Source: Candidatus Shapirobacteria bacterium
GTDB lineage: Bacteria; Patescibacteriota; Microgenomatia; UBA12405; JAUWLS01
Length of the DNA: 5,701 nt
NCBI GenBank assembly: GCA_030667285.1
Contig: DAOUWE010000035.1
Coordinates: 1 to 5,701, forward strand
Reading direction: 5' to 3'
The notes under the pieces are model-generated. The model did no database searches and had not been told where the DNA came from. It was given only the letters and a program-made list of their open reading frames with translations. The position numbers and the translations under genes are program-made. Position 1 is the stretch's first letter. Each line of letters starts with the position of its first letter. Positions 4,691 to 5,701 of the stretch are shown one piece after another.

Positions 4691-5434
4691 TTAATCAACA
4701 ATGCGGGCTTGAATGATAAGTCTTTTAAGATAAGTACCCGGAGGAGTGCAAGTAATAAGGGTAAGTGTACGCCGATCAAAGCGTTGTTCGAGAACAGAAA
4801 GATCGGAGGGCAAGACTTCGAAGATTTCTTCAATTCGATAGGTGTAGGTAATACCGTCATAAGTAATATAGATCGGGTCGGCAAGATTTAGGGTGTAAAG
4901 AGTAGAGAAAATAGTGTAGTAATTCCGAGATTCAAAAAACTGTGGAAGGACAGAATGACCAAAGATAACGGTGTTGCCTAGTTGTCCCGGTGGAGCGGTG
5001 TTGGGATACTGAATAAGACTTTTTTTGAGGTCTTCATTGTCGGTACGAACAAGGGCGTGATTAATTTCAAGTTTAGGAATACTTAGATTGTATTGGGTAG
5101 GTAGAGATGAGCCGTCATCGGGAAGAGAGGTTTCGGAACCGGTTTCGAACCAAGAAGAGATAAGACTGTAGTCTCGGGGATTGATTTCCTGAGCGTTAAC
5201 ATCTATATCGCCAGTATGTAATTTTTGATTAAAGGAATGAGTAGACCGAGGATCTAAGACAAGAGAAAAGCGAGTCGCGTAAGAAAACTGATAATCAAGA
5301 ATGGGGTAAATGGCAGAACCCAAAAGGAAAAGACCAAAAAATAAAAGACTTAGAGAAATGAGTTTTTTAGCTTTTTTATTTTTGATAGAAATTACTGAGT
5401 TTTTTCTGGTTTCTTTGACGTATAAATAGGTCAT
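4691..5434 (-). CDS. Membrane-anchored sortase family transpeptidase
   Basis: Sortases cut a sorting motif in secreted proteins and join them to the cell wall or to each other. This 247-residue protein has a basic N-terminus, one membrane anchor (24-45) and an extracellular linker rich in Ser and Asp (about 60-115). The sortase beta-barrel follows: LSIPKLEINHALV (117-129), GNTVIFGHS (153-161) with catalytic H160, TLITC (225-229) with nucleophile C229, and R238 in YLKRLII. The order His-Cys-Arg is complete. The sequence after the cysteine (TPPGT) does not place it clearly in class A-F. The start codon overlaps the stop of the upstream gene by 1 nt (TAATG), which implies translational coupling and suggests the upstream product may be a functional partner. 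No substrate with an LPxTG-like signal is in the window. Confidence 0.92.
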   Translation of the reverse strand: MTYLYVKETRKNSVISIKNKKAKKLISLSLLFFGLFLLGSAIYPILDYQFSYATRFSLVLDPRSTHSFNQKLHTGDIDVNAQEINPRDYSLISSWFETGSETSLPDDGSSLPTQYNLSIPKLEINHALVRTDNEDLKKSLIQYPNTAPPGQLGNTVIFGHSVLPQFFESRNYYTIFSTLYTLNLADPIYITYDGITYTYRIEEIFEVLPSDLSVLEQRFDRRTLTLITCTPPGTYLKRLIIQARIVD

Positions 5435-5701
5435 TACTGGTTTACGTCAATCTTAATGTTTTGAAGCCTTCGGGGCAAGGCCTTAAGAAAACCAGGTAAT
5501 TCAGGTTGATAGGTCAGAGTATAGCGATAGACTCGAGGGACAGATTGAAGCAAGTCGAAGGCTCTGTCTTCTTTTAGGCCCAATAGATCTTGAGCCAGTT
5601 TTTCAGTGTCGATGAGAGGGATGGCGGTGGCGGTGATGAGAATTTCTTGGTCCTCGGAAACAGAAACGCTTATGGTTTCGAGATCAAGGGTTAAGTCGGA
5701 A
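5434..5701 (-). CDS. C-terminal part of an unrecognised protein upstream of the sortase gene
   Basis: The frame is open from the window edge to a TAA at 5434-5436 and gives the last 88 residues. The tail has alternating hydrophobic and charged residues of beta type (LDLETISVSVSEDQEILITA), then a helix-like segment (TEKLAQDLLGLKEDRAFDLL). It ends in VPRVYRYTLTYQPELPGFLK and a final strand IKIDV. This last helix-strand pattern recalls the C-terminal repeat of large envelope proteins of CPR bacteria that are often labelled baseplate J-like, but that match is from memory and weak. It shares TAATG with the sortase start, so the two are in one operon. Confidence 0.7.
   Translation of the reverse strand, partial: SDLTLDLETISVSVSEDQEILITATAIPLIDTEKLAQDLLGLKEDRAFDLLQSVPRVYRYTLTYQPELPGFLKALPRRLQNIKIDVNQ

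Overview
The window looks like a piece of a Candidate Phyla Radiation (Patescibacteria) genome, most likely in the Microgenomates branch. The reasons are the families present, as I remember them from those genomes: a small Cys-rich secreted protein with a CDCGxxxCWNGxxC core, a HAD-like protein with an LHGTTIMH start, and a RuvX / zinc-ribbon / MltG cluster. Further signs are the AT-rich genes, the tight one-strand packing and the scarcity of Shine-Dalgarno sequences. UGA acts as a stop after at least two genes, so a code-25 lineage such as Gracilibacteria or SR1 is unlikely. The lineage is inferred from memory of families, not from a search. All supported genes lie on the minus strand, so they read from high to low coordinates.

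Positions 5701 to 2414 hold a compact cell-envelope and housekeeping run. It contains the C-terminal end of an unrecognised protein, a membrane-anchored sortase, the RuvX/YqgF nuclease, a four-cysteine zinc ribbon protein, the lytic transglycosylase MltG and a short-chain dehydrogenase. Junctions are 1-nt overlaps, 1-nt and 9-nt gaps, a 37-nt gap, and one 50-68-nt overlap between the zinc ribbon gene and mltG. The run is probably one or two transcripts.

Positions 2413 to 1 are different. They hold four unrelated single genes: an alpha-helical protein with an Rx4H (HEPN-like) motif, the Cys-rich secreted protein, a uracil/hypoxanthine-DNA glycosylase-like protein, and a HAD-like protein cut by the window edge. 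The genes are separated by a GC-rich dispersed repeat present in three copies (around 443-532, 1256-1330 and 1599-1691).

Read on the minus strand, each repeat has a C-rich pyrimidine tract next to or near the stop codon of the preceding gene. A nearly invariant 42-bp core follows, then an ATG and about eight codons (MNKxKKHL) that become the N-terminus of the next protein. One copy (B) leads only into a 23-codon orphan ORF. A second duplicated block forms the 3' ends of two unrelated genes, the dehydrogenase and the Cys-rich protein. Both end in VDDLTIKRN and share about 30 nt after the stop.

The most notable observation is therefore an array of accessory genes whose borders, including start codons and one stop region, are built from shared repeat DNA. 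It could be a gene-cassette-like system or a mobile expression module. The sequence shows the repeats directly; mobility and function are inference.
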